Source: Chryseobacterium angstadtii
Lineage (GTDB): Bacteria > Bacteroidota > Bacteroidia > Flavobacteriales > Weeksellaceae
NCBI RefSeq assembly: GCF_001045465.1
Contig: NZ_LFND01000003.1
Span: 434,001-498,000 of the forward strand
Direction: 5' to 3'
DNA length: 64,000 bases
Shown: positions 28,445 through 37,386 of the stretch, one piece after another
Numbering within the stretch: the first letter of the stretch is position 1
How the letters are laid out: each line of letters starts with the position of its first letter
The notes under the pieces: model-generated
Told to the model about the DNA's origin: nothing
Seen by the model: only the letters and a program-made list of their open reading frames with translations
Database searches by the model: none
Translations under genes and position numbers: made by a program

Positions 28445-31400
28445 ATGTCGAATATTAAAATTATTGATGTGAAAGATTTTATCGAAAAATTAAAGGAAAA
28501 TAATATTAAGGTTGTATTAAACAATGACGATTTAGAAGTAATTTCTTACGTAGAACATATTCCGGATCAACTTTTAAAACAGCTGAAAGAGCAGAAAGCG
28601 GCTATCGTTCAGTTTTTAAAAGGAAATACTTCCCATAAGATTTCCATAAATGAGGATGGAAGCTTTTATTATAAAACGTCTCATGCCCAGAGAGAAATCT
28701 GGGCAGAATGTCAGATTTCTGCTGCTTCTCTGGCGTATAATTTATCTTCAAGCATTCATAAGGAAGAAGTCTTTTATATTGAACCGCTCAGGAAAGCTTT
28801 AGATTGTATTATTCATAAATATGAGATTTTAAGAACCAATTTTAAACTGGATCCATCAGGCGAACTCAAGCAGGTAATTCATCAGAAAAGAGCCGGAGAA
28901 ATCATAGAGATGGATTATACCCACTGTACTTATGAAGACGGGATACGGTTTATTAATGAAAATCACAGCATCAATTTTGATCTGGAAAAAGACTCGCTTT
29001 TAAGGTGCTATCTGATTCATCTTCCTAATAAACAGAGTATATTGGGTTTTACGATGCATCATATTATTTCAGATGAATGGTCTGTAAAAATATTTGAAAA
29101 GGAATTATTCGAAATGTATAATGCCTATCTGAATAAAGAAGAGCCTGAACTGAAAACCGCAGATTATCAGTATAGAGATTATATTGACTGGCATGAAAAA
29201 GAACTGGACGAGCGCCGGGGCCATAAAGAATACTGGAAAAATATTTTACTGCCATTACCCGAAACTGTTCATTTGCCTACTTATAGAGTAAAACCGCCTG
29301 TCAGATCCTATGGAAGCAGAACTGCTCAAATGTTCCTGTCCGTACAGGAAACTTATCTGTTTAATGAATTGGTTCAGAAGCAGAAAGGAAGTCTTTTCGT
29401 AGGAATTCTTACTGTTGCCAAAATCCTGCTGTCCAAATATAACCATCACGAAGATGTAACAATCGGATCTCCGATGGCGGTGAGAGAAAGAAACGAATTC
29501 AAAAAACAGCTGGGTTATTTTATCAAGATTTTAATTTTAAGGAATAAAGTATCTTCTGAAGACAGCTTCAATAGTCTTTTTAAAAGAATTAAAGACAATA
29601 TGGCTCCGGCCTATGAACATTCCATATATCCGGTGAGTGAAATTCTGAAAGATGTTGGTTTTAAAAGAGATCAGACAAGAAATTCAATTTTTGATGTTTC
29701 CGTTACATTCATTGGAGAACAGCAGGATATTCATTTTACAGAAGAAATTTATCCGGATATTATTGAAGAGTTTAACGGAAATGGCTGTAAAAACGATATA
29801 GAAATGCATTTTGTTGTAGTCAATAAACAACTATGCATATGTGTAAATTACAACAACAGTATTTACGATTCAGAAACTGTCAATCAGTTTATAAAACACT
29901 ACAAAGCATTATTGGTAGAGCTTGTTGCTGTGCCGGACAGAAAACTCTCGGATGTTGAATATCTAAGTTCGGAAGAGAGACAATTATTATTAAATGATTT
30001 TAATGCTACAAAAACAGCCTATCCTTCAGATAAAACACTTATCGACTTGTTTGAGGAACAAGTAGAAAAAAATCCTGAAGCGGTGGCCGTAGTCTTTGAA
30101 GAAACAGTACTGAGCTACAGAGAACTTGATAACCGGGCTAATGCTTTGGCTTACAGACTTCACACAGATCATGGAATTCAAAAAGGAGATGATGTAGGGG
30201 TAATGCTTGACCGCAGTGAAAAGCAAATCATTTCGATTCTTGGGATTATGAAACTGGGTGCAGTGTATGTTCCTATTGATGCCAACCTTCCGGAATCCAG
30301 AAAATCAGTAATGAGTGAAGGCTTAGAGCTGTTAATTACCGGATCTCTTTTTGATGTAGATACCGATACCGGAGAATCACTGCCTGCTGATTTTACAGGA
30401 GGGAACAGAAAAGATCTCAAAGGTTCAGATCCTGCTTATATCATTTATACATCAGGTTCCACAGGAGAGCCTAAGGGAGTAGTGAATACCCATGCAGGTA
30501 TTCTGAATACCATAGTATCTCAGATAGCGCTTTTTGAAGTTGAATCCTATTCCCGTATCGGTCAGTTTGCTTCGTTTTCCTTTGATGCCTCCATATCGGA
30601 GATATTCATGACTTTATTGCCCGGGAAAGCCCTTTACCTCCTTAATGATACGGTACGCAAAGATTCTTATGCATTTGAAGAATATATTGCTGAAAATAGT
30701 ATTGATCTGATGACTTTACCTCCTGCTTTTTTCAGCTTACTGAACATGGACAGAGTACAAAACCTTAAAGCAGTAATTACGGCAGGAGAAGCAGCGGTAA
30801 TCAGCAAAACGAAAGAATACCTGAAGTATGGAACTTTTTATAATGCATATGGCCCTACGGAGACCAGTATTTGCGCCAGTGTCTATAAAATACCGAAAGG
30901 AAATACAGAGTTTGATACCCTTCCTATTGGTAAGCCGATAGCCAATACTGAGATTTATATTCTGGATGAATACGGTCATTTGGTGCCGGTAGGAATAAGC
31001 GGCGAGCTGTATATTGCCGGAGCAGGTTTAGCTCTTGGCTATTTAAACAGGGAAGACCTTACCGCCGAAAAATTTGTAGACAATCCTTTTATTGAAGGTA
31101 CAAAGATGTACCGCACGGGAGATATGGCAAGATGGCTGCCGGATGGTAATATTGAATATCTGGGAAGAATTGATCAGCAGGTCAAAATCCGGGGGCATAG
31201 AGTAGAGCTGGGTGAGATCGACAGCCGGGTGCTGTCTTATAGTGATGCCATCAAAGCCGTAGTCACAGAAGTGAAAGAGCATGCCGGGGATAAAAACCTT
31301 GTGGTCTATTATGTGAGTGATTCGGCTGTTGATAAGCAGGAATTAGCTTATTATTTAAAAAACAGACTCCCTCAGTATATGGTTCCGGGCTTTTATGTGG

Positions 31401-33013
31401 AACTGAAAGATATTCCATTAACAGGCAACGGGAAGATCGATAGAAAAAGTCTTCCTGAAGTAAGTGTACAGGATTTGATCAAAACCGAATATGTGGCACC
31501 CAAAACCGCAGAAGAAAAAATACTGGTGCAGGTTTGCGAAGAAATACTGAAGCAGAACCCTGTCAGCATAAAGGATAATTACTATAATCTGGGTGGAGAA
31601 TCCATAAAGTCTATCCAGATTGTATCCAGGCTGCGTCAGCTAGGTTATACCCTTAAAGTAGGACATATTTTACAATACCCCGTTTTGGAGGAGCTGAGTA
31701 AATATGTAACAAAAAATACTTCACTGGCCGAACATTCAAATGCAGATTTCACACATGAATCATCTCAGAAGGAGCAGGAAAGCTCACAATGGGCGCATGG
31801 TGACAGCATCGGTTTATCTCAATACCAGCGTTTCTTTTTTAGGAATCAATATGCAGCAGTTAATTTTGATGTAAAGATTGAACACTTTGATGAAAGCAAT
31901 TTTGAGAATGAAGTAAGACATATCCTGTCTAAGTTTCCTTTCCTGATGGTAAAATTTGAAAAAACGGGAACCGGGATTATTCAGCGGTATGTTTCTGAGA
32001 AGGAAATCAATTTAAAAATCCGGACAGAAAATATCATGTCGAAATCTATAGAAGAGATAAGACATACTGGAAATAAATGGATGTCTGTACCTTATGATTT
32101 GTTTGAAGGAGACATCATCAGAATCTTAATTGTTCAATCAGAAAATAAAGAGGCTGCCTCAGCTCAGGTGTTTTTTGGAATCCATCATTCATTGCTGGAT
32201 GAATATTCCGGCTTCTTATTGAAGAATGCACTGGAAGATTATTTTAATACCAAACACGAAATCACAGCCCAGGCTCATTATTTTAATTTTATTCGGCGTC
32301 AGAACCGCTTCTTAGCATCTGATGAAGGAAAAAAACAGAGAAATGAGCAGATGCAGAAAATACTGGAGGCACCATTGTTTCATCATAACGAATCTGAAGA
32401 CGATACGGTTTACGTTCAGGATTTTGTTAATCAGGAAATATTCATTGCAGGTGAAGACTTTTTACACCTTCAGAGATTATCTCAACAGCTGTCCCTGCCT
32501 TTCAATGCTTTTTCTTTATCCATTTTCCTGAGAATTCTCAATGATCATAAAAATACAGCGAAGAATTTCTACGGAATGCTGAGCAGCAATAGAGAAAATC
32601 CGGAATCTGAAGAAGTAGCGGGCATGCTGATTGATTTGGTGGTTTCAGCTTATTCAGGCTTTGAAAGCTATTCAATGCAGGAAATACTGGCAAACTACAT
32701 CCATATGACAGAAACAAGAAGTGATCAGAAAATTCCTTATGAAATCATCAGACAGGATATCAAAGAAAAGACGGAAAAGGACTTGGAAAAGAATATCATA
32801 GGTTTTTATAATTATGTGAATTACAGCAGCGGGTCTGCAGAAGTTTCTCCTTTCAGAGAATATGTAAAACAAACGGTTGCATTTGACGGAATTAACCTGA
32901 AAGTTTTCGAATATTCCGATTGCATCCTACTTTATTTAACCCATCCGGCTGCCGCTGCTCCAATCAGTTTGCCGGAGTATGTCAAAGAGTTTCTAAACTT
33001 TATAAAAGCTTAA
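28445..33013 (+). CDS. Monomodular NRPS: TubC dock-C-A(Tyr-like)-T-divergent C/E
   Basis: A 1522-residue NRPS. Residues 1-60 resemble a TubC N-terminal docking domain, meaning it accepts a chain from another protein. C ~75-500 has HHIISDEW (H205-W212): the usual Gly of HHxxxDG is Glu. A ~520-1010 has by-eye code DASTIAAICK, close to Tyr DASTIAAVCK and Phe DAWTIAAICK. T carries Ser1053 in GGESIK, the type that precedes E domains. The last domain (~1115-1522) begins like an E domain (LSQYQRFFF) but has HHSLLDE at 1247-1253 and lacks the EGHGRE and NYLG boxes, so epimerase activity is doubtful; it may be a docking or recruiting domain. The A C-terminal subdomain and T closely match NRPS1, while the A core does not. 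The preceding CmlA-type enzyme probably acts on this module. Confidence 0.93.
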   Translation: MSNIKIIDVKDFIEKLKENNIKVVLNNDDLEVISYVEHIPDQLLKQLKEQKAAIVQFLKGNTSHKISINEDGSFYYKTSHAQREIWAECQISAASLAYNLSSSIHKEEVFYIEPLRKALDCIIHKYEILRTNFKLDPSGELKQVIHQKRAGEIIEMDYTHCTYEDGIRFINENHSINFDLEKDSLLRCYLIHLPNKQSILGFTMHHIISDEWSVKIFEKELFEMYNAYLNKEEPELKTADYQYRDYIDWHEKELDERRGHKEYWKNILLPLPETVHLPTYRVKPPVRSYGSRTAQMFLSVQETYLFNELVQKQKGSLFVGILTVAKILLSKYNHHEDVTIGSPMAVRERNEFKKQLGYFIKILILRNKVSSEDSFNSLFKRIKDNMAPAYEHSIYPVSEILKDVGFKRDQTRNSIFDVSVTFIGEQQDIHFTEEIYPDIIEEFNGNGCKNDIEMHFVVVNKQLCICVNYNNSIYDSETVNQFIKHYKALLVELVAVPDRKLSDVEYLSSEERQLLLNDFNATKTAYPSDKTLIDLFEEQVEKNPEAVAVVFEETVLSYRELDNRANALAYRLHTDHGIQKGDDVGVMLDRSEKQIISILGIMKLGAVYVPIDANLPESRKSVMSEGLELLITGSLFDVDTDTGESLPADFTGGNRKDLKGSDPAYIIYTSGSTGEPKGVVNTHAGILNTIVSQIALFEVESYSRIGQFASFSFDASISEIFMTLLPGKALYLLNDTVRKDSYAFEEYIAENSIDLMTLPPAFFSLLNMDRVQNLKAVITAGEAAVISKTKEYLKYGTFYNAYGPTETSICASVYKIPKGNTEFDTLPIGKPIANTEIYILDEYGHLVPVGISGELYIAGAGLALGYLNREDLTAEKFVDNPFIEGTKMYRTGDMARWLPDGNIEYLGRIDQQVKIRGHRVELGEIDSRVLSYSDAIKAVVTEVKEHAGDKNLVVYYVSDSAVDKQELAYYLKNRLPQYMVPGFYVELKDIPLTGNGKIDRKSLPEVSVQDLIKTEYVAPKTAEEKILVQVCEEILKQNPVSIKDNYYNLGGESIKSIQIVSRLRQLGYTLKVGHILQYPVLEELSKYVTKNTSLAEHSNADFTHESSQKEQESSQWAHGDSIGLSQYQRFFFRNQYAAVNFDVKIEHFDESNFENEVRHILSKFPFLMVKFEKTGTGIIQRYVSEKEINLKIRTENIMSKSIEEIRHTGNKWMSVPYDLFEGDIIRILIVQSENKEAASAQVFFGIHHSLLDEYSGFLLKNALEDYFNTKHEITAQAHYFNFIRRQNRFLASDEGKKQRNEQMQKILEAPLFHHNESEDDTVYVQDFVNQEIFIAGEDFLHLQRLSQQLSLPFNAFSLSIFLRILNDHKNTAKNFYGMLSSNRENPESEEVAGMLIDLVVSAYSGFESYSMQEILANYIHMTETRSDQKIPYEIIRQDIKEKTEKDLEKNIIGFYNYVNYSSGSAEVSPFREYVKQTVAFDGINLKVFEYSDCILLYLTHPAAAAPISLPEYVKEFLNFIKA

Positions 33014-33029
33014 TAGTTATACTTATTCT

Positions 33030-35405
33030 ATGAGAAATTTTAAATTATTATATGTTTTAACTTTAATGATACCCGTTATTTTCTACGCTCAGTATAAAGT
33101 GGAAGGAAGGGTATTGAATAAGGAAAAAGAGCCCGTAAAAAATGTAGAACTTCTGTTTACGGCTAAAAACATCAACCTGAAAACATCCACCGGGGATAAT
33201 GGAAACTTTACGGCAGAACTGGCCAAAGGTTCCTATGTATTGATCATTAAAAGCCCTGAATATAAATATCTGGAGAAAAAAATAGAAGTAAATGACGACA
33301 CCAGAATAGAGGATATAGAACTGTCAACCATTTCTAAATTAATAGAAGAAGTGAAACTGACAGCCACTCCCAAAATGGTTTTTCAAAAACTGGATAAAAC
33401 AGTAGTCAATCTTGAAAATAACGGCCTTATGAATAAAGGGAATGTTTTTGAAACATTAAAAATCGTTCCCGGTTTAGTCTTAAAAAACGACCAGATTTCC
33501 ATGCTGGGCAGAGATGCTGTAAAAGTAATGGTAGACGGAAGAATGATTAATTTAAGCGGTGAAGATCTGAAAAACTTTTTAAAATCTATTCCCAGCGAAA
33601 GCATCAAAGAAGTGGAAGTTATCAGTAATCCTTCCGCACGATACGAAGCTGAAGGAAACAGCGGAATTGTGAATCTGGTTCTAAAAAAAGCAAAAAAGAA
33701 CTCATGGAACAACAACACCAGCCTTACAGACGATGCCTCGAAAGCTAAATATCTCCTGCAGTCTGTAAACAATAACTTTACTTATCAGAAAGATAAATTA
33801 AGCTTGCTGCTTAATACCGGGTATTCCTTTGGAGATACTTTTGTAAAACAGATGGCCGACATATTTTTTTCGGATCCCTACTACCTCACAACTGAACAGA
33901 AAATAAACCGTAACCAGTTTTCCGGAAGAGTATTGCTGGATTATGAAGTGACCCCAAAAACCAAAATCGGATTACAGTATTTGGGCGGAATCAATAATGA
34001 TTTTGTTACTGACAATATCAATACGGATGTAAGAAATGCCTCCAATGAAAGACTGTACTATCTGAGAGGAAGAGGAGATATGCACAGCAAAATCAATAAT
34101 CATTCATTCAATTTACATTTGGATCAAAAGCTGGATACTTTGGGAAGAAAATTAAATATTGATATAGATTACCTCCGCTACAACAGAGATGTGAACAACA
34201 TTATTCTTTCCAATCAATATGATCCGGAAAATTATTATCAGGGAGTCAATTTTTACAATAAGAGCGTTGCAGATCAGGGAATCAATAATTACAGCGTAAA
34301 GTTTGATATTGATCATCCCGGAAAGCTGATTAATTTCAATTACGGAGGAAAACTGACATTTACCAATACGGATTACCTGCTTAATAATTATGATCTTTCT
34401 TCAAATAATGCCCTCACACAGTCGGATCAGTTTGAATTTACCGAAGCTATTCAGGCTGTTTATATCAACGGGATGCGGAAATTTTCCGACCGTTGGGAAG
34501 GACAGGTCGGTCTAAGATCAGAATATACCCAGACAAAAGGGTATTCCGTTACTTCCAATCAGACAGATTACAATAAGTATCTTAAATTATTTCCATCATT
34601 ATTCGTTAAATACAAGGTTAATGATAATAATAATTTAATTTTTAATTATGCCAGAAGAATTCAGAGACCTTCATATGGACAGCTGAATCCAGCCAGATAT
34701 TTCATCAACAGTCAGATATCTTCTATGGGAAATCCATATTTGAAGCCTTCTTTTGTAGATAATATAGAACTTACCCATACCTATAAGAGACTTACATCCA
34801 AACTGTCCTTCAACATCAATTCCAATGCGTATGGGACCTTGTTTAACATGAACGATGATACGAAAGAACAGATCGTAACTTTTGATAACTACTTTAAAAG
34901 TTATGGATACTCTTTAATGGAAACATATGAATTCAACCCCTTTTCATGGTGGAAGACGTATACCACTGTTTTTTTGAATTATTCCCGGTCTGTGAAAGAA
35001 AAAGACCTCAATCTGGAATTAAGAAACGGATTTGAGTTTTTTGGATCGTTGAACAATTCATTTACCATCAACAAGTCAAAAACATTAACGGCTGATGTCA
35101 ATTATTGGTACGGATCAGCATTTAATCAGAATTTATTTCATTTCTCCAAAGCCAATTCCCTGGATCTTGCTGTTTCCTATAAAACACCTTATAGAGGCCT
35201 GAACATGAGTATTGCGGCGTACGATATTTTCAATTCAAGCCCCCGCAGAATGACTTCGGCCATCAATAATGTTGAACAGAAATATATTTCCTACGACAAT
35301 AACCGGTTTTTTAGATTTTCCATCAGCTACACCTTTGGAAGCGATCAGGTATCCAAAGAGCAAAGACAGTTTGGGAACGAAGAAGAAAGAGAAAGAAGCA
35401 GGTAA
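33030..35405 (+). CDS. Outer membrane beta-barrel receptor-like protein (TonB-dependent type)
   Basis: A 791-residue outer membrane protein. Signal peptide 1-20 (IFYAQ), a carboxypeptidase-regulatory-like Ig fold ~22-105 (VEGRVLNKEKEPVKNVEL), a plug-like domain ~115-220 (LKIVPGLVLKND, VMVDGRMI, IKEVEVISNPSARYEAEG, SGIVNLVLKK) and a barrel ending in alternating strands (FRFSISYTFG). It belongs to the Bacteroidetes outer-membrane-beta-barrel group related to TonB-dependent receptors; no N-terminal TonB box is obvious. It lies inside the NRPS operon, 16 bases after NRPS2, so it probably moves the peptide across the outer membrane, either out after the ABC exporter or back in. A metal-chelating (siderophore) role is possible but unsupported by A-domain codes. 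The substrate is inferred only from location. Confidence 0.87.
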   Translation: MRNFKLLYVLTLMIPVIFYAQYKVEGRVLNKEKEPVKNVELLFTAKNINLKTSTGDNGNFTAELAKGSYVLIIKSPEYKYLEKKIEVNDDTRIEDIELSTISKLIEEVKLTATPKMVFQKLDKTVVNLENNGLMNKGNVFETLKIVPGLVLKNDQISMLGRDAVKVMVDGRMINLSGEDLKNFLKSIPSESIKEVEVISNPSARYEAEGNSGIVNLVLKKAKKNSWNNNTSLTDDASKAKYLLQSVNNNFTYQKDKLSLLLNTGYSFGDTFVKQMADIFFSDPYYLTTEQKINRNQFSGRVLLDYEVTPKTKIGLQYLGGINNDFVTDNINTDVRNASNERLYYLRGRGDMHSKINNHSFNLHLDQKLDTLGRKLNIDIDYLRYNRDVNNIILSNQYDPENYYQGVNFYNKSVADQGINNYSVKFDIDHPGKLINFNYGGKLTFTNTDYLLNNYDLSSNNALTQSDQFEFTEAIQAVYINGMRKFSDRWEGQVGLRSEYTQTKGYSVTSNQTDYNKYLKLFPSLFVKYKVNDNNNLIFNYARRIQRPSYGQLNPARYFINSQISSMGNPYLKPSFVDNIELTHTYKRLTSKLSFNINSNAYGTLFNMNDDTKEQIVTFDNYFKSYGYSLMETYEFNPFSWWKTYTTVFLNYSRSVKEKDLNLELRNGFEFFGSLNNSFTINKSKTLTADVNYWYGSAFNQNLFHFSKANSLDLAVSYKTPYRGLNMSIAAYDIFNSSPRRMTSAINNVEQKYISYDNNRFFRFSISYTFGSDQVSKEQRQFGNEEERERSR

Positions 35406-35415
35406 AATAATACAT

Positions 35416-36636
35416 ATGAAAAAATTTTTAGTCTATAGCGATCCTTTTAAAGGAAACATTATTCCCACATTGGGAATCAGCGAAAAGCTTGCACAAATGG
35501 GGCATGAGGTTCATTATATAGGAGTTCCGGATGTTACAGACAGTATTTCTAAAACATCATTCTCTTATACCACGGTCTTTGAAGAATACTATCCCAGAGG
35601 AATTAAACATGAGGCCGGTAAAATAAATGCCAGGGTTATTACCTCCATCATCAATGGTGATTTTGATGAATTGATGAAAAATCATAACCCGTCTGCCATT
35701 ATTTTTACAGCCTATAATCCTATAGAAGCTGTTACTTTTTACCTGAGATATAAGATAAAAACAGGATTGGTTTACTGCCATTTTCCTATTGGGAATGACT
35801 TCAGCAAAAACTCGTTTACCGATAAAGTAAAAGAATGGAGTGCGGATATGCTGATGAAAGACGTGAATGTAGAAGCGGTGAACATCCTGATTGATTTTCT
35901 GATACAGCAAGGATTTAAGATCACTTCTTTAAAAGATGTACTTTCTGTTTTTGATGGCTTTTATAACCTGATGACTTCTTCCAAAGATTTTTTAAAAGAA
36001 GATGCGGTAGAACGTAATAATGATTTATATATAGGCCCGTGCATTCCGGAACAGGATATTTTTGATTCTTACTACGATACCTCAGCACTGAAAAAAGAAC
36101 TGTCTGAGCAAAAAGAAGCCGGAAAAAAAATCCTGTACTGTTCGTTGGGTTCCTGGGCAGATGAGATCGATAAAGAGAAAACACAAATGATCATCAGCAC
36201 CATTTTACAGACCATGCAGCATGATCTTCTGGAAAATTACGTACTGTATATATCTGTGGGAAACCTTTATGACAATTATGTTCATTACAATTCAGATAAG
36301 ATAGCTGTTCATCGGTGGCTTCCTCAAATGGCATTCCTGAAGCAGACCGAAATAGCCATTTTGCACGGAGGAATGGGCGGAATAAAAGAAAGTATCATGA
36401 ATGGAACTCCCATGATTGTATTTCCGTTAGGCCTTGATCAGTTTGAAAATGCAAACAGGGTAGAAGCCAACGGACTTGGAGCTAAAATAACTGCCCATTC
36501 GCTGAATGTGGAAACTTTAGCCTCAAAAATTAATGAAATTCAAAATAATAAGGATATTAAACTGAACCTGATAAAAATGAAGACCAGCTTTGAACAGGCT
36601 TCCCAAAACATCAGCCATATGGTATCCCTTTACTGA
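35416..36636 (+). CDS. GT1 (MGT/UGT-type) glycosyltransferase of the NRPS operon
   Basis: About 406 residues, starting at ATG 35416, 10 bases after the barrel gene; a frame extending back to 35269 lies inside that gene and is unlikely. GT-B fold: the N-terminal domain has VYSDPFKGNIIPTLGISEKL and H-VHYIG. The C-terminal donor domain has IAVHRWLPQMAFL, then the GT1 signature HGGMGGIKES...GTPMIVFPLGLDQFENA, beginning at H317. Related enzymes glycosylate macrolides, peptides and other small molecules from nucleotide sugars, either to build the product or to inactivate it for self-protection. No sugar-nucleotide biosynthesis gene is in the operon, so a common cellular sugar is likely. The acceptor could be the Thr, beta-hydroxy or phenol hydroxyl. 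Cytoplasmic, no signal peptide. Confidence 0.88.
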   Translation: MKKFLVYSDPFKGNIIPTLGISEKLAQMGHEVHYIGVPDVTDSISKTSFSYTTVFEEYYPRGIKHEAGKINARVITSIINGDFDELMKNHNPSAIIFTAYNPIEAVTFYLRYKIKTGLVYCHFPIGNDFSKNSFTDKVKEWSADMLMKDVNVEAVNILIDFLIQQGFKITSLKDVLSVFDGFYNLMTSSKDFLKEDAVERNNDLYIGPCIPEQDIFDSYYDTSALKKELSEQKEAGKKILYCSLGSWADEIDKEKTQMIISTILQTMQHDLLENYVLYISVGNLYDNYVHYNSDKIAVHRWLPQMAFLKQTEIAILHGGMGGIKESIMNGTPMIVFPLGLDQFENANRVEANGLGAKITAHSLNVETLASKINEIQNNKDIKLNLIKMKTSFEQASQNISHMVSLY

Positions 36637-36659
36637 TCTAAAAAACTAATCGAATAATA

Positions 36660-37358
36660 ATGAGTATTACAAAAAAACAACTTTTTTTACTCCATTTTGC
36701 AGGCGGTAATAAGTATTCTTATAACTTTTTGCAGAAATCCCTGGTACCGGATATAGAATTTGTTCCTGTAGAATTGCCGGGCAGAGGAGAACGGTTCAGA
36801 GAGACTTTAATTAAAGATAAAAAAGAAGCCATACGTGATCTTTTTGAACAAATCAGCCGTAAAAGAAACGGGGCACCTTTCATTATTTTTGGACATAGTA
36901 TGGGAGCAATACTGGCTCTTTCTCTTACTAAACTGTTTGAGGAACATAATGATAAACCTGATTATCTAGTTGTTTCCGGCAATCCGGGGCCACTGGATGG
37001 CTATAAGATTCCCAATAGACATAATCTGGATGATGATGCCTTTAAAACAAGTATAGCCGAGCTGGGAGGAATTCCTAATGAAATTATTGAAAATAAAGAT
37101 GCATTTGCTTTTTTCTCCAACATCATGAGAGCAGATTTTGAATGCATTGAAAAAGATCAGGATCTTGAAAAAGACATTACTATTGAGTCTTCTATTTATG
37201 CTATAATGGGAGATCAGGAATCTCTTACGGACAGAATTGAAAACTGGAGCAAGTTTACAACAGCAGCTTTCGATTATTCAATCTTTGAAGGAAATCACTT
37301 TTTTATCCATAATCATAGTAAAACCATAGGGAAAATTATTAATTATTGTTTCGTTTAG
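36660..37358 (+). CDS. Type II thioesterase
   Basis: A 232-residue alpha/beta hydrolase of the NRPS/PKS editing type. The triad is visible: S80 in GHSMG, D185 in MGDQE and H213 in GNHFF. FLLHFAGGNKYSY and VELPGRGERF near the N-terminus are family hallmarks. Such enzymes remove stalled or wrong acyl groups from carrier domains and restore function. As no NRPS here ends in a TE domain, it could also take part in product release, but the family seldom does so. It sits between the glycosyltransferase and exporter genes (23 and 28 bases), with normal length. Confidence 0.93.
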   Translation: MSITKKQLFLLHFAGGNKYSYNFLQKSLVPDIEFVPVELPGRGERFRETLIKDKKEAIRDLFEQISRKRNGAPFIIFGHSMGAILALSLTKLFEEHNDKPDYLVVSGNPGPLDGYKIPNRHNLDDDAFKTSIAELGGIPNEIIENKDAFAFFSNIMRADFECIEKDQDLEKDITIESSIYAIMGDQESLTDRIENWSKFTTAAFDYSIFEGNHFFIHNHSKTIGKIINYCFV

Positions 37359-37386
37359 TCCTAACCAAACCATTAAAATTTAAATC

